A stretch of 64,000 bases of DNA from an uncultured Pelagibacteraceae bacterium (GTDB taxonomy: Bacteria > Pseudomonadota > Alphaproteobacteria > Pelagibacterales > Pelagibacteraceae). The notes under the pieces are model-generated. The model was not told where the DNA came from. It ran no database searches and saw nothing but the letters and a program-made list of their open reading frames with translations. The stretch is taken from the NCBI GenBank assembly GCA_902557935.1, contig CACECJ010000001.1, forward strand, positions 124,001 through 188,000, read 5' to 3'. Position numbers and translations under genes: made by a program. Positions within the stretch are counted from its first letter, which is position 1; each line of letters opens with the position of its first letter. Shown here piece by piece: positions 30,426 through 40,620 of the stretch.

Positions 30426-31730
30426 ATGTCTAATGAAACTCTAAATAACCCAGGCGCTTTTAGTCAAGCAAAAGATTTAAAAAATAGAATATTTTTTACA
30501 ATTCTTATTTTAATGATTTATAGATTAGGCACTTATGTGCCTTTATCTGGAATCGATCCTGTAGCATTAAAAGAAATTATGGCTTCTAGTCAAAAGGGTT
30601 TACTTGGGATGTTTAATATGTTCTCAGGGGGAGCAGTCACCAGAATGGCTATATTTGCCTTAGGTATCATGCCATACATTTCGTCGGCAATTATTGTTCA
30701 GTTATTAACTGGAGTTTCAGACTATTTTAAAAGTCTTAAAGAACAAGGTGAGATTGGAAGAAAAAAAATTACTCAAATAACTAGATATGGAACAGTATTA
30801 ATTGCTTTTCTTCAAGGTTACGGAGTTTCAGTTGGACTTGAAAATGCAGGAAACCTTGTAATAGAACCAGGAATGTCTTTCAGGCTTATGACAACTATTT
30901 CATTGGTTGCCGGGACAACTTTTTTAATGTGGCTAGGTGAACAGATTACATTAAGAGGAGTAGGTAATGGAATTTCTTTGATCATCTTTTCTGGTATTGT
31001 AGCTGAAATACCGCGAGCTTTAGCATCCACATTTGAACTTGGTAGAACAGGAGCATTATCAGCATTAATGATTGTAGGAATTTTTATTTTAGTTATTCTC
31101 ACAGTTTTATTTATCGTTTTCTTTGAGAGAGCAATGCGTAAAATTTTAATAAATTATCCTAAGAGACAAGTTGGAAACAAAATGTATGGGGGTGAGTCCT
31201 CACATTTACCGCTTAAAATAAATACGGCAGGTGTCATCCCAGCAATTTTTGCATCAGCTTTATTATTGTTACCTGTAACTATTTCAAACTTTGGTTTTGC
31301 TGAGTCTGATACTTTTATAAAGATCTCATCGATGTTCACACAAGGTCAACCTCTATATATGTTATTATATGCATCAGGCATTATATTTTTTGCCTTTTTT
31401 TATACATCAATCGTTTTTAATCCTAAAGAGACTTCAGAAAATCTTAGAAAATACGGTGGTTATATCCCAGGAATAAGACCTGGAGAAAGAACTGCAGAGT
31501 ATATCGAAACTATTTTGACAAGACTTACTACTGTTGGAGCTTTATATTTAACTTTTGTATGTTTGATGCCTGAATTTTTAATTGCAAACTATCCTATACC
31601 TTTTTATTTAGGGGGAACATCAATATTGATTGTTGTAGTCGTAGCGATGGATACTGTTACACAAGTTCAAACCAGGCTCATGAGTTCACAGTATGAGTCA
31701 TTAATAAAAAAAACAAAATTTGGCAAATAA
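30426..31730 (+). CDS. secY: Preprotein translocase subunit SecY
   Basis: SecY is the ten-helix channel of the inner-membrane Sec translocon. YRLGTYVPLSGIDP opens TM1, and GMFNMFSGGAVTRMAIFALGIMPYISSAII is the plug and TM2 region. The cytoplasmic C5 loop contains YIPGIRPGERTAEY. The length of 434 aa is normal. The partner secE is at 7579. Confidence 0.99.
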   Translation: MSNETLNNPGAFSQAKDLKNRIFFTILILMIYRLGTYVPLSGIDPVALKEIMASSQKGLLGMFNMFSGGAVTRMAIFALGIMPYISSAIIVQLLTGVSDYFKSLKEQGEIGRKKITQITRYGTVLIAFLQGYGVSVGLENAGNLVIEPGMSFRLMTTISLVAGTTFLMWLGEQITLRGVGNGISLIIFSGIVAEIPRALASTFELGRTGALSALMIVGIFILVILTVLFIVFFERAMRKILINYPKRQVGNKMYGGESSHLPLKINTAGVIPAIFASALLLLPVTISNFGFAESDTFIKISSMFTQGQPLYMLLYASGIIFFAFFYTSIVFNPKETSENLRKYGGYIPGIRPGERTAEYIETILTRLTTVGALYLTFVCLMPEFLIANYPIPFYLGGTSILIVVVVAMDTVTQVQTRLMSSQYESLIKKTKFGK

Positions 31731-31746
31731 TATCGGCAAGTAATAA

Positions 31747-32319
31747 ATGAATATAGTAATATTTGGTCCTCCTGGTGCTGGAAAAGGAACTCAATCTAAA
31801 TTCATAGTAAATAAATTTAAACTTCATCAATTATCAACTGGAGATTTATTGAGAAATGAAATTGCAAATAAGACAAACTTAGGATCAAAAATTTCTTCAA
31901 TAATAAATTCTGGAGAGTTAGTTTCAGACGAAATTGTTGGTAATTTAATAGAAAAATTTATTTCTAATGGTCTTTACAAAAACAAAATTATTTTTGATGG
32001 TTACCCAAGAACTTTAATTCAAGCGAAAAACTTAGATTTTCTTTTAAAAAAATATGATCAAAAAATAGATATTGTCTTAAAATTATCTGTAAGTTTAAAT
32101 ACAGTTAAAAAAAGAATTTTAGAAAGACAAACTCAAGAAAATCGCGGCGATGATAATGAAGAAGTAGCCGTAAAAAGGTTTAAAACTTATGAAAACTCAT
32201 CTAAAGATTTATTGGACTATTACGAGAGATCAGATTTACTTAAAGTTATAAATGGTGAGGCAGGTATATCTGAAATTAGTACTGAAATTAGCGACTTAAT
32301 TGAAGGTATCAAGGGTTGA
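31747..32319 (+). CDS. adk: Adenylate kinase
   Basis: The enzyme interconverts ATP + AMP and 2 ADP. The P-loop GPPGAGKGTQ (residues 7-16), LSTGDLLR (AMP site) and DGYPRT are intact. At 190 aa it is the short form. The LID is reduced to RQTQENRGDDNEE with no zinc-type insertion. Its stop codon overlaps the -35 of the rpsM promoter. Confidence 0.97.
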   Translation: MNIVIFGPPGAGKGTQSKFIVNKFKLHQLSTGDLLRNEIANKTNLGSKISSIINSGELVSDEIVGNLIEKFISNGLYKNKIIFDGYPRTLIQAKNLDFLLKKYDQKIDIVLKLSVSLNTVKKRILERQTQENRGDDNEEVAVKRFKTYENSSKDLLDYYERSDLLKVINGEAGISEISTEISDLIEGIKG

Positions 32320-32343
32320 CTTTAAATGATTACACAATATAAA
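32316..32343 (+). promoter_or_regulatory. Internal promoter before rpsM-rpsK-rpoA-rplQ
   Basis: TTGACT (32316-32321) and TATAAA (32338-32343) are separated by 16 bp. The -35 overlaps the adk stop codon. The gap of 52 bp is unusually large for this array. It would allow alpha-operon transcription independent of the upstream operon. Confidence 0.65.
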
Positions 32344-32371
32344 TACGCAGTAAACTTAAAATCATAAACTT

Positions 32372-32755
32372 ATGGCTCGTATAGCAGGAATCAACATTCC
32401 ACAGAACAAAATAGTCAGTATCGCTTTAACATACATACATGGAATAGGCATTCATTCATCCAAGAAAATTTGTGGTAAATTAGAAATTCCGTCTACAAAA
32501 AGAGTAAACGAATTGACAGAAGATCAAATTTTAAAAATTAGAGAATATATTGATGCTAATCATAAGGTTGAAGGAGACTTGAGAAGAGAGGTATCTGTAA
32601 ATATTAAAAGGTTAGTTGATTTAGCTTGTTATAGGGGTACACGACATAAAAAAAAACTTCCTGTACGAGGGCAGAGAACACAATGTAACGCTAGAACCAG
32701 AAAAGGTAAAGCAATAGCTATCGCAGGAAAAAAATTAACTCCTTTGAAGAAATAA
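32372..32755 (+). CDS. rpsM: 30S ribosomal protein S13
   Basis: S13 lies in the 30S head and contacts P-site tRNA and L5. [24 protein letters not shown] and the C-terminal [26 protein letters not shown] are diagnostic. The length of 127 aa is normal. It begins the alpha-operon behind its own promoter; no rpmJ lies between secY and rpsM. Confidence 0.99.
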   Translation: MARIAGINIPQNKIVSIALTYIHGIGIHSSKKICGKLEIPSTKRVNELTEDQILKIREYIDANHKVEGDLRREVSVNIKRLVDLACYRGTRHKKKLPVRGQRTQCNARTRKGKAIAIAGKKLTPLKK

Positions 32756-32761
32756 ATTTTA

Positions 32762-33208
32762 ATGAATAAAAAAAACGAAAAAGTTATCAAAAAAAGCGAA
32801 ACAAAAAAAATTGAAACAAAAAAAGTAAGTAATTTTAAAAAAAAAAAGAAAATTAAAAAGAATATTACCGCTGGTATTGCATACGTATACTCAACATTTA
32901 ATAACACTATTATTTCTATCGCAGATGAAAATGGTAATGTAGTTTCTTGGTCTTCTGCAGGTGCTAAAGGTTTTAAAGGTTCTAGAAAATCAACTCCATA
33001 TGCTGCACAAGTTGCTGCAGACGATGCTGGAGCAAAAGCTTTTGAACAAGGATTAAGAACTTTAACAGTTCAAGTCAAAGGTCCGGGATCTGGACGTGAA
33101 ACAGCTTTAAGATCTTTACAATCAAGAGGATTTAAAATCGTGTCGATAAGAGACACAACACCAATGCCACACAATGGTGCAAGACCACCAAAAAGAAGGA
33201 GAGTATAA
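32762..33208 (+). CDS. rpsK: 30S ribosomal protein S11 with Lys-rich N-terminal extension
   Basis: The S11 core starts at about residue 34 ([22 protein letters not shown]) and ends with the invariant [12 protein letters not shown]. The 148 aa length exceeds the usual about 129. The surplus is an N-terminal tail made largely of Lys, Glu and Thr. The tail starts from the only in-frame ATG near the gene start, 6 bp after rpsM, so the extension is likely real. It overlaps rpoA by one base. Confidence 0.97.
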   Translation: MNKKNEKVIKKSETKKIETKKVSNFKKKKKIKKNITAGIAYVYSTFNNTIISIADENGNVVSWSSAGAKGFKGSRKSTPYAAQVAADDAGAKAFEQGLRTLTVQVKGPGSGRETALRSLQSRGFKIVSIRDTTPMPHNGARPPKRRRV

Positions 33209-34242
33209 TGCAATCTACTACTAATATTATTGATAAAAATTGGAAAGCTTTAATTAAACCAAATAAATTAGATATAACTAGCAATGATGATAAAACTGTA
33301 GCAAAAGTTGTTGCCGAACCTTTAGAAAAAGGTTTTGGACAAACGATTGGAAATTCTTTAAGAAGAATTTTACTTTCATCTATACAAGGTGCAGCTGTAA
33401 CGGCCATTCAAATTGATGGGGTATTACATGAATTTTCCTCAATTAAAGGTGTGAGAGAAGATGTTACCGATATAGTTTTGAACGTAAAAAATTTAGCTAT
33501 CAAATCTTCATCTTCAAGTGCAAAAAAGATTATTCTTGATATCAAAGGTCCTAAAGAGGTTAAAGCAAAAGATATTACTTTAGTTCCAGAAATAGAAATT
33601 TTAAATCCAGAACAAACTATTTGTAATTTAGATGAAAAAACACATTTTCATATGGAATTGATGGTAAGTACAGGTAAAGGATATGTTCAAGCTCCAAAAA
33701 ACAAGTCTGAAGAAAGTCCCTTAGGATTGATTTCAATAGACTCTTTATTTAGTCCAGTAAAAAAGGTTTCTTTTTCTGTAGAAAATACCAGAGCTGGAAG
33801 TGCACTTGATTATGATAAATTGATAATGACCGTTGAAACAAACGGGACCGTTGATGCAGAAGATGCTATTGCCTATTCAGCAAGAATCTTTCAAGATCAA
33901 CTGTCAATGTTTGTGAACTTTGAAGATCCACAAGAAATAGTTAAAGAAATAAAATCCTCAGAGCCTGAATTTAATAAAAATCTTCTTAAAAGAGTTGAGG
34001 AATTGGAGTTATCGGTAAGATCAATGAATTGTTTGAAAAATGATAATATAATCTATATCGGTGATTTAGTACAAAAAACTGAGCCAGAAATGTTAAGAAC
34101 ACCAAATTTTGGAAGAAAATCTCTTAACGAAATAAAAGAGGTTCTTAATACAATGTCTTTATATTTAGGAATGGAAATACCAAATTGGCCACCAGATAAC
34201 ATAGCAGAGCTATCAAAAAAACTTGAGGAAAATAACTACTAA
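33208..34242 (+). CDS. rpoA: DNA-directed RNA polymerase subunit alpha
   Basis: The N-terminal assembly domain has [22 protein letters not shown]. The C-terminal domain that contacts UP elements and activators has [27 protein letters not shown]...[14 protein letters not shown]. The length of 344 aa is normal. It overlaps rpsK and rplQ by one base each. Confidence 0.99.
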   Translation: MQSTTNIIDKNWKALIKPNKLDITSNDDKTVAKVVAEPLEKGFGQTIGNSLRRILLSSIQGAAVTAIQIDGVLHEFSSIKGVREDVTDIVLNVKNLAIKSSSSSAKKIILDIKGPKEVKAKDITLVPEIEILNPEQTICNLDEKTHFHMELMVSTGKGYVQAPKNKSEESPLGLISIDSLFSPVKKVSFSVENTRAGSALDYDKLIMTVETNGTVDAEDAIAYSARIFQDQLSMFVNFEDPQEIVKEIKSSEPEFNKNLLKRVEELELSVRSMNCLKNDNIIYIGDLVQKTEPEMLRTPNFGRKSLNEIKEVLNTMSLYLGMEIPNWPPDNIAELSKKLEENNY

Positions 34243-34691
34243 TGAGACACGGAATTGGATATAGAAAACTTAATAAAACATCAGAGCATCGAAAAGCATT
34301 ATTTAAAAATATGTTAAATTCTTTGATCAAATACGAGCAAATTATTACAACTCTACCAAAAGCTAAAGAACTTAAACCCCAAATAGACAAACTAATAACT
34401 TTAGGAAAAAAAAAAGATTTAAATAATAAAAAAAGATTATTTTCTAAACTACAAGATAAGAAATCAGTTACAAAATTATTCGACGAATTATCGAAGAGAT
34501 ATAATACAAGAAAAGGTGGTTACTCTAGAGTTCTTAAAGCAGGATTTAGGACAGGAGATGATGCTCCAATGGCAGTTATTGAATTAGTTGACAGAAACCC
34601 TGAAGCAAAAAAAATTGATAAACCTAAAAAAGTTGAAACAAAAGATAAATCAAAAGAACCTCAAGAGAAACAAAAAGTAGCAAGTAAATAA
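34242..34691 (+). CDS. rplQ: 50S ribosomal protein L17
   Basis: L17 is a tunnel-exit-region protein. It starts [29 protein letters not shown] and continues [18 protein letters not shown], both standard. The core ends near residue 127 ([11 protein letters not shown]). A charged Lys/Glu tail brings it to 149 aa. It is the last gene of the ribosomal array. Confidence 0.98.
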   Translation: MRHGIGYRKLNKTSEHRKALFKNMLNSLIKYEQIITTLPKAKELKPQIDKLITLGKKKDLNNKKRLFSKLQDKKSVTKLFDELSKRYNTRKGGYSRVLKAGFRTGDDAPMAVIELVDRNPEAKKIDKPKKVETKDKSKEPQEKQKVASK

Positions 34692-34701
34692 TTAAAGCTT
34701 C

Positions 34702-35601
34702 ATGGTCAAATCTTTTATCGTTGACGATAATTTTAATGATTCTCGTCTAGACAAATGGTTCAAAATTAATGTGATAAGTCTACCACATTCCTTAATAGAA
34801 AAAATTATAAGACAGAACAAAATCAAAGTTAATAAAAAAAAAACTAAGTCATCATATAGATTACAAACTGGAGACTTGATTGAAATTTATGATATTTCTA
34901 AATTCAAACCTACTGATAATAAAAAAAAGATCAAGTATTTGCCAAAAAAAAAAGAAATCGGGATTTATAATGAATATGTTATAGAAGATAACGAAAATTT
35001 TGTAGTTTTAAATAAACCATCAGGTATTCCAGTCCAATCAGGTACAAAATCATTTAAAAACATTATAGATATATTAAAAAACTCTGAATATTTCGAAAAT
35101 TCAAAACCTTTCATTGTCCATAGATTAGATAAAGAAACATCTGGAGTTTTGATAATTGCTAAAAATAGAAGATACGCTCAGTTATTTACTTCACTTTTTA
35201 GGATAAGGAAAATTCATAAAACCTATTTAGCGTTAGTGTATGGAAAAGTTGACGACTCTATAAAAGTGATGAAAGATAATTTAGTTTATTATGAAAATAA
35301 TAAAAAAATTTCTCAAAAGGCAATATCAAATATTAAAATCATCAAGTCGAACGAAGGTTATTCTTACTTAGAGTTAAATCCAATTACTGGAAGAAAGCAT
35401 CAATTAAGAAAACAGTTACTTAATATTGGTTTTCCAATAATAGGAGACGATAAATATTTCTTAAGTGATAGAAAAAGATTAAAAATAAAAAATCTTATGT
35501 TACATGCATATAAAATAAAATTTATGATTAACAATACTCAATATAATTTCAAAGCAAAATACAACAAACCATTTGAAGATTTTCTTAAAAAAAATATCTA
35601 A
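34702..35601 (+). CDS. rluC: Ribosomal large subunit pseudouridine synthase, RluC/RluD family
   Basis: An N-terminal S4-like RNA-binding domain (DSRLDKWFKINVISLPHSLIEKIIRQNKIKVN) precedes the RluA-family catalytic domain. The catalytic motif is VHRLDKETSGVLIIAK with the active Asp. ITGRKHQLRKQLLNIGFPIIGDDKY is motif III. The family isomerises specific uridines of 23S rRNA. RluC is preferred over RluD by overall form, but the exact target cannot be settled from sequence. Its 3' end overlaps lipB convergently by 4 bp. Confidence 0.85.
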   Translation: MVKSFIVDDNFNDSRLDKWFKINVISLPHSLIEKIIRQNKIKVNKKKTKSSYRLQTGDLIEIYDISKFKPTDNKKKIKYLPKKKEIGIYNEYVIEDNENFVVLNKPSGIPVQSGTKSFKNIIDILKNSEYFENSKPFIVHRLDKETSGVLIIAKNRRYAQLFTSLFRIRKIHKTYLALVYGKVDDSIKVMKDNLVYYENNKKISQKAISNIKIIKSNEGYSYLELNPITGRKHQLRKQLLNIGFPIIGDDKYFLSDRKRLKIKNLMLHAYKIKFMINNTQYNFKAKYNKPFEDFLKKNI

Positions 35602-36209
35602 ATATTGTTAATATTATTTATAAAAATATTTGCTAAACTTATTTCAAATTTCTTAGGTTTTATTGAAATTAATTTAAAAATAGAAGTAACCTTTTTATTA
35701 TCTAAACCACAAGGAATAATTTTTAAATATTGATTTAAATTATTTGATATATTTATTGAACAACCATGATAAGCAACCCATCGAGATACTCTGATACCTA
35801 TTGCTGCAATTTTTTTATCTTTAACCCATATGCCTATATTTTTCTTATCTTTTTTAGATTTAATTTTAAAGCTTTTTAAAAATTGTATTATACTTTCTTC
35901 TATTGAATTAATAAATTTTCTTATATCCCTCTTTCTTTTGTTCAAGTCGATGACAAAGTAAATTATTTTTTGACCAGGGTTGTGCAATGTAATTTTGCCT
36001 CCTCTATTTGATTTAACTATTTTAATTTTTTTATCTATTACATCTTTTTTGTTAAAACTCACCCCGGCGCTATAAGTGGTTGGATGCTCTAGGATCCATA
36101 ATAATTCTCTATTTGTACCATTTTTAACTTCCTCAACTCTTTTATTGAGATAAAGCATTGCCATTTTATAGGGTATGCGTTTTTTACTAATTTTAATTTC
36201 TATACTCAT
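35598..36209 (-). CDS. lipB: Octanoyltransferase LipB
   Basis: LipB transfers octanoyl from acyl carrier protein to lipoyl domains. The blocks WILEHPTTYSAGVS, NRGGKITLHNPGQKIIYFVIDL and KIAAIGIRVSRWVAYHGCSINISNNL match the family. The catalytic Cys is expected in the CGLDNKKVTS segment and the Lys in KKIAAIG; both are present. The length of 203 aa is typical. It is convergent with rluC and divergent from mgtE. Confidence 0.93.
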   Translation of the reverse strand: MSIEIKISKKRIPYKMAMLYLNKRVEEVKNGTNRELLWILEHPTTYSAGVSFNKKDVIDKKIKIVKSNRGGKITLHNPGQKIIYFVIDLNKRKRDIRKFINSIEESIIQFLKSFKIKSKKDKKNIGIWVKDKKIAAIGIRVSRWVAYHGCSINISNNLNQYLKIIPCGLDNKKVTSIFKLISIKPKKFEISLANIFINNINNI

Positions 36210-36269
36210 TTAATTTGAATTTTATCATTATATAGACTAATAGTCTCAAAAAAACTTAAAGAGGTATTT

Positions 36270-37649
36270 ATGACTTTACCAAAAACAACAGAGGCAAAAA
36301 AAGTCAATTTGGATTTTAATAAAGAATTTATCAATACTTTTACTCAAAATATTGAGAGCAGAAATGTTGAATTTATCAATCAAACACTAAAAGATTTGCA
36401 CGAGGCAGATGTTGCTAATTTAATTGAAAATTTAAATCCTGATACAAGAAACAAATTAATTGAAATTGAGTCGTTTAATATTGATCCTGAAATTTTTATT
36501 GAATTAAACGAGTCAATTCAAAGTGAAGTTTTACAATTACTTTCAATAGAATCTCTTATTAAAATAATAAAAAGATTAGAGTCAGATAATGCTATTAAAA
36601 TTCTTGAAAATCTATCAAAAGAAATAAAAGAAAAAGTTTTAGAAAAACTTCCCCCAAAAGATAAATTTTTACTTCAAGAGGGATTAAGTTACCCTGAAGA
36701 CTCAGCAGCAAGAATAATGCAAAGAGAATTTACAGCAGTTCCAAGTAATTGGACTGTGGGGCAAACTATAGATTATTTAAGAGAAAACAAAGATTTACCT
36801 GAAGAATTCTTAGAAATATTTATCGTTGATAATGATTTTAAACCAATTGGGACTGTTCCTTCATCAAGAGTGTTAAGGACATCTAGAGATTTAAAAATGA
36901 ACTCTATAATGAGAGAAATGCCAGTCTTAATTTCTGTCAATATGGATAAAGAAGAAGTTGGTCTTACTTTTGAGAATTATAACTTAGTCTCCGCAGGAGT
37001 AGTAAATAAAGAAAATAAATTAGTTGGAATGATTACAGCTGATGATGTTGTAACAGTTGTTCAAGAAGAAGCAGAGGAAGATGCTTTACGTTTAGCAGGT
37101 GTTGGTGATGAGGAAATCACCGATAGCGTTATGTTAAAAACAAAAAGAAGATTCAATTGGTTACTATTAAATTTATTCACAGCTTTACTTGCCACTTGGG
37201 TTATAAGCTTTTTTGGTGCTTCAATTGAACAAATGGTAGCCTTAGCTTTTCTTATGCCAATAGTTGCATCAATGGGAGGAAACGCTGGGATGCAAACTTT
37301 GGCAGTTACTATTCGAGCAATAGCTACTAAAGAGTTATCAAAAAGTAATTTTAATAAAGTAGTTGGTAAGGAATTTCTAATAGGCATATTGAATGGGATA
37401 ATTTTTGCAATAATAACTGCGGTAATAGTACAATTATGGTTTAAAGAATTAAATCTCTCACTTTTGATTGGCATTTCAATGATCTTGAATATGATTGTTG
37501 CAGGATTGTTTGGTATTTTAGTCCCAGTATCATTAAAAAAATTAAATATTGACCCCGCTTTAGCTTCTAGTGTTTTTGTTACAACTATTACAGATGTTAT
37601 TGGATTTCTTTCTTTTCTAGGATTAGGATCTTTTTATTTTTTAAATTAG
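36270..37649 (+). CDS. mgtE: Magnesium transporter MgtE
   Basis: The cytosolic N-domain (superhelical, about residues 25-130) precedes two CBS domains (about 135-260, including NSIMREMPVLI and LVGMITADDVV). Five C-terminal membrane helices contain PIVASMGGNAGMQTLAV, the conserved Mg pore motif. The CBS pair acts as a Mg sensor in this family. The length of 459 aa is normal. AAAGAGG lies 5-11 bp before the ATG. The 3' end overlaps panC convergently by 4 bp. Confidence 0.96.
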   Translation: MTLPKTTEAKKVNLDFNKEFINTFTQNIESRNVEFINQTLKDLHEADVANLIENLNPDTRNKLIEIESFNIDPEIFIELNESIQSEVLQLLSIESLIKIIKRLESDNAIKILENLSKEIKEKVLEKLPPKDKFLLQEGLSYPEDSAARIMQREFTAVPSNWTVGQTIDYLRENKDLPEEFLEIFIVDNDFKPIGTVPSSRVLRTSRDLKMNSIMREMPVLISVNMDKEEVGLTFENYNLVSAGVVNKENKLVGMITADDVVTVVQEEAEEDALRLAGVGDEEITDSVMLKTKRRFNWLLLNLFTALLATWVISFFGASIEQMVALAFLMPIVASMGGNAGMQTLAVTIRAIATKELSKSNFNKVVGKEFLIGILNGIIFAIITAVIVQLWFKELNLSLLIGISMILNMIVAGLFGILVPVSLKKLNIDPALASSVFVTTITDVIGFLSFLGLGSFYFLN

Positions 37650-38461
37650 ATATTATCAATTAATCTAACGTTTTTAATATAGTAGGCAATAAATAGGTTG
37701 AATTTTTTGCTTTGTCTTTTAATTTTTTTAAAATTTTTAGTATTATAATTTTCTAAATAATCTATTTTACTCACACCTAAATTTTTCAAGTCTTTTTTAA
37801 TTTTATTTAGATTAAATAAATTATAATTTTTTTTAATTTTTTTCTTTAAATTATGTAAATAATAGTAAATGTTAGATGCAATCTTCATTTGATTTTCATC
37901 AAGATTTGAATTTCTTGTTGAGAAAGCTACGCCATTATTTTCTCTTATAGTTTTACATTCAATAATCTTAGATTTAATCTTTCTTTTTTTAATATGTTTT
38001 TTTATTAGATACAATTGTTGATAATCTTTTTTCCCTAAAAAAATATATTTAGGTTTAATTATTTCTAAAAATCTATTAACTACATTTAAAACACCTTCAA
38101 AATGACCTCTTCTGAATCTACCGCATAATTTTTTTGATAATTTATCTAAGTAAACTTTTTCCTTTGGTTTAAATCCGTATATGTCTTTAAATGTGGGAAT
38201 ATATAAGTAATTAATTCTTAATTTTTTTAGCTTTTTTAAGTCTGTCGTCGTACTTCTTGGATAGGATTTAAAATCACTTTTTTTATTGAATTGTTTAGGA
38301 TTTACAAAAATTGAGACTAAAGTTTTAAACTGAGATTTCTTAGATTTTTTGATCAATGAAATATGCCCTTTATGTAATCCGCCCATCGTAGGTACAAATG
38401 ATATCCCTTTAGTTTTTAAGATCTCTTTCTGAAGTGAATGTTTATCTTTAAATATTTTCAT
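37646..38461 (-). CDS. panC: Pantothenate synthetase
   Basis: PanC joins pantoate and beta-alanine with ATP. The family motifs FVPTMGGLHKGHISLIKKSK (HxGH nucleotide site), FVNPKQFNKKSDFKSYPR, FEGVLNVVNRFLEIIKPKYIFLGKKDYQQLYLIK and AFSTRN are in order. The length of 271 aa is normal. No panB or panD is in the window. Confidence 0.96.
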   Translation of the reverse strand: MKIFKDKHSLQKEILKTKGISFVPTMGGLHKGHISLIKKSKKSQFKTLVSIFVNPKQFNKKSDFKSYPRSTTTDLKKLKKLRINYLYIPTFKDIYGFKPKEKVYLDKLSKKLCGRFRRGHFEGVLNVVNRFLEIIKPKYIFLGKKDYQQLYLIKKHIKKRKIKSKIIECKTIRENNGVAFSTRNSNLDENQMKIASNIYYYLHNLKKKIKKNYNLFNLNKIKKDLKNLGVSKIDYLENYNTKNFKKIKRQSKKFNLFIAYYIKNVRLIDNI

Positions 38462-38499
38462 TTCTATAAAGCAATGATAATAACTATTATAAGAATCAT

Positions 38500-39315
38500 A
38501 TGATAAAACAAGCCATTATTCCATTAGCAGGATTAGGGACTAGAATGCTTCCTTTGACAAGTGTGATACCTAAAGAGTTAATGCCAATCAATGGTAAACC
38601 AAATTTACAATATATATTAGACGAATGTATTGATGCAGGTGTAAAGGAATTTATCTTTATAATCTCAAAAAAAAAACTATCAATAAAAAAATATTTTTTT
38701 AATGACAATTTTTATAAGAAAATATTAAAGAAAAAAAAAGATAAAAGATTATTTGAAGAGTATAAAAAAATTAAAAGATATCAAAAAATGATTAAATTTG
38801 TTTATCAAAATAAACCTAGAGGAACAGGGGACGCAGTTTTAAAATGTAAAAAATTTATTAAAAATAAATATTTTTTAATGTTATTACCTGACGACTTAAT
38901 AACAAGAAAAAACTGTTCTAAAGAAATGATACAATTACATAAAAAAACTAATGGATCTATAATTGCCACAAAAAGAGTAGAAAGAAAAACAGTTTCAAGA
39001 TGGGGAATTTTATCAATCAAAAATAAAAAAAAAAATTACTTTCAAATTAAAGATGTAGTAGAGAAACCAAGCATCAAAAAAGCACCTTCAAATTTCGCAA
39101 TTATTGGAAGATATATACTAACGACAAAAATTTTTAATGAAATTAAAAAATTAAAACCAGGTCAAGGTGGAGAGATACATATTACTGACGCAATTAGAAG
39201 GTTAATTAAAAAAGAAAATAAATTTTATGGAAATATTTTTACAGGTAAATATTTAGATTGTGGTACTTTAAGTGGATATATTAATTCAGGTATTCAAATA
39301 TTTAAGAGGAAATAA
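38500..39315 (+). CDS. galU: UTP-glucose-1-phosphate uridylyltransferase
   Basis: GalU makes UDP-glucose from UTP and glucose-1-phosphate. The nucleotide-binding GLGTRMLPLTSVIPKELMPI, the VYQNKPRGTGDAVL block and LLPDD are intact. The C-terminal GGEIHITDAIRRL matches the family. The length of 271 aa is at the short end. It is followed directly by ugd, so the pair should supply UDP-glucuronate for surface sugars. Confidence 0.95.
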   Translation: MIKQAIIPLAGLGTRMLPLTSVIPKELMPINGKPNLQYILDECIDAGVKEFIFIISKKKLSIKKYFFNDNFYKKILKKKKDKRLFEEYKKIKRYQKMIKFVYQNKPRGTGDAVLKCKKFIKNKYFLMLLPDDLITRKNCSKEMIQLHKKTNGSIIATKRVERKTVSRWGILSIKNKKKNYFQIKDVVEKPSIKKAPSNFAIIGRYILTTKIFNEIKKLKPGQGGEIHITDAIRRLIKKENKFYGNIFTGKYLDCGTLSGYINSGIQIFKRK

Positions 39316-40620
39316 ATGAAACTATGTATGATAGGCACTGGCTACGTTGGATTAGTAAGTGGTGTTTGCTTTGCAGACATAGGCAATCAAGTCGTATGTG
39401 TTGATAAAGATAAAACTAAAATAGATAAACTTAATTTTGGTGTCTCCCCAATCTATGAGCCAGGGTTAGACGAATTAATAAAAAAAAATTTTTTAGCTAA
39501 ACGCCTTTCGTTTACTACAAATATGAATAAAGCTATTAGTAAGTCAGATATAATTTTTATATGTGTGGGAACACCTACAAGAAAAGGATCAATCAAAGTT
39601 GATTTATCTTTTGTTAATAAATGTACAAAAGAAATATTTAAATATTCAAAAAGAAAAAAAATTATTGTAACCAAGTCTACTGTTCCAGTAGGAACAGGCG
39701 ATGAAATTGAAAAAATTTTAAAAAAAAAGAAAAAACTTTTTACAGTAATCTCTAATCCTGAATTCTTAAGAGAAGGAGAAGCAATACGTGATTTTAGATA
39801 TCCTGATAGAATCGTAATAGGATCCAACGAAAAAAAAGCCTTTAACACTATGAGAAAACTTTATGCACCATTAATTAATAAAGGCTCAAAATTTTTTACT
39901 ACTTCAAGAAGAGGAGCTGAACTAATAAAGTATGCATCAAATGCTTTTCTTGCAACCAAAATTACTTTTATAAATGAACTTGCTAATTTGTGTGAAAAAA
40001 CAGGAGTAAATATAGAAGATATCTCTTTAGGAATGGGTTCTGATAGCAGAATAGGCGGTAGATTTTTACGAGCTGGCCCAGCTTATGGTGGGTCATGTTT
40101 TCCGAAAGATACTAAAGGACTTGTTTCAGCAGCAGATAAATTTAATATAAACCTATCTGTTGTTAAATCAGTTATTAAATCAAATCAAGAAAGATCAAAT
40201 TTACTAACTCAAAGAATTCATAAAATTTTAGGCTCAAATATAAGAAATAAAAAAATTTCTTTTTTAGGCGTTACATTTAAACCAAATACTGACGATATGA
40301 GAGATTCTTCTAGTCTCAAAATGATTCCTTATCTTTGTAAAAAGGGTGCAAAAGTTAGGTATTACGATCCATCTGGAGAAAAGAATGAGTTTAAAAAGAT
40401 TAAAAACTGCAATTACAGAAACAATATAAAATCTAGTTGTAATGGTGCAGATTTAATAGTTTTACTCACCGAATGGGATGAATTTAAATCAATAGATTTC
40501 AAAAAAGTTGTTAAAAATACTAAATTTAAAGTGTTTGATTTAAGAAACCTTTATTCTGCTGAAGAAATGAAAAAAAATAAGATCAAATATTACTCTGTTG
40601 GCAGACCAGACGCTAATTAA
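39316..40620 (+). CDS. ugd: UDP-glucose 6-dehydrogenase
   Basis: Ugd oxidises UDP-glucose to UDP-glucuronate with two NAD. The Rossmann start MKLCMIGTGYVGLVSGVCFAD, the TKSTVPVGTGD block and the catalytic-Cys segment GPAYGGSCFPKDTKGL are intact. The C-terminal domain has GVTFKPNTDDMRDSSSL. The length of 434 aa is normal. It starts at the base after galU and overlaps the RidA-family gene convergently by 8 bp. Confidence 0.97.
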   Translation: MKLCMIGTGYVGLVSGVCFADIGNQVVCVDKDKTKIDKLNFGVSPIYEPGLDELIKKNFLAKRLSFTTNMNKAISKSDIIFICVGTPTRKGSIKVDLSFVNKCTKEIFKYSKRKKIIVTKSTVPVGTGDEIEKILKKKKKLFTVISNPEFLREGEAIRDFRYPDRIVIGSNEKKAFNTMRKLYAPLINKGSKFFTTSRRGAELIKYASNAFLATKITFINELANLCEKTGVNIEDISLGMGSDSRIGGRFLRAGPAYGGSCFPKDTKGLVSAADKFNINLSVVKSVIKSNQERSNLLTQRIHKILGSNIRNKKISFLGVTFKPNTDDMRDSSSLKMIPYLCKKGAKVRYYDPSGEKNEFKKIKNCNYRNNIKSSCNGADLIVLLTEWDEFKSIDFKKVVKNTKFKVFDLRNLYSAEEMKKNKIKYYSVGRPDAN

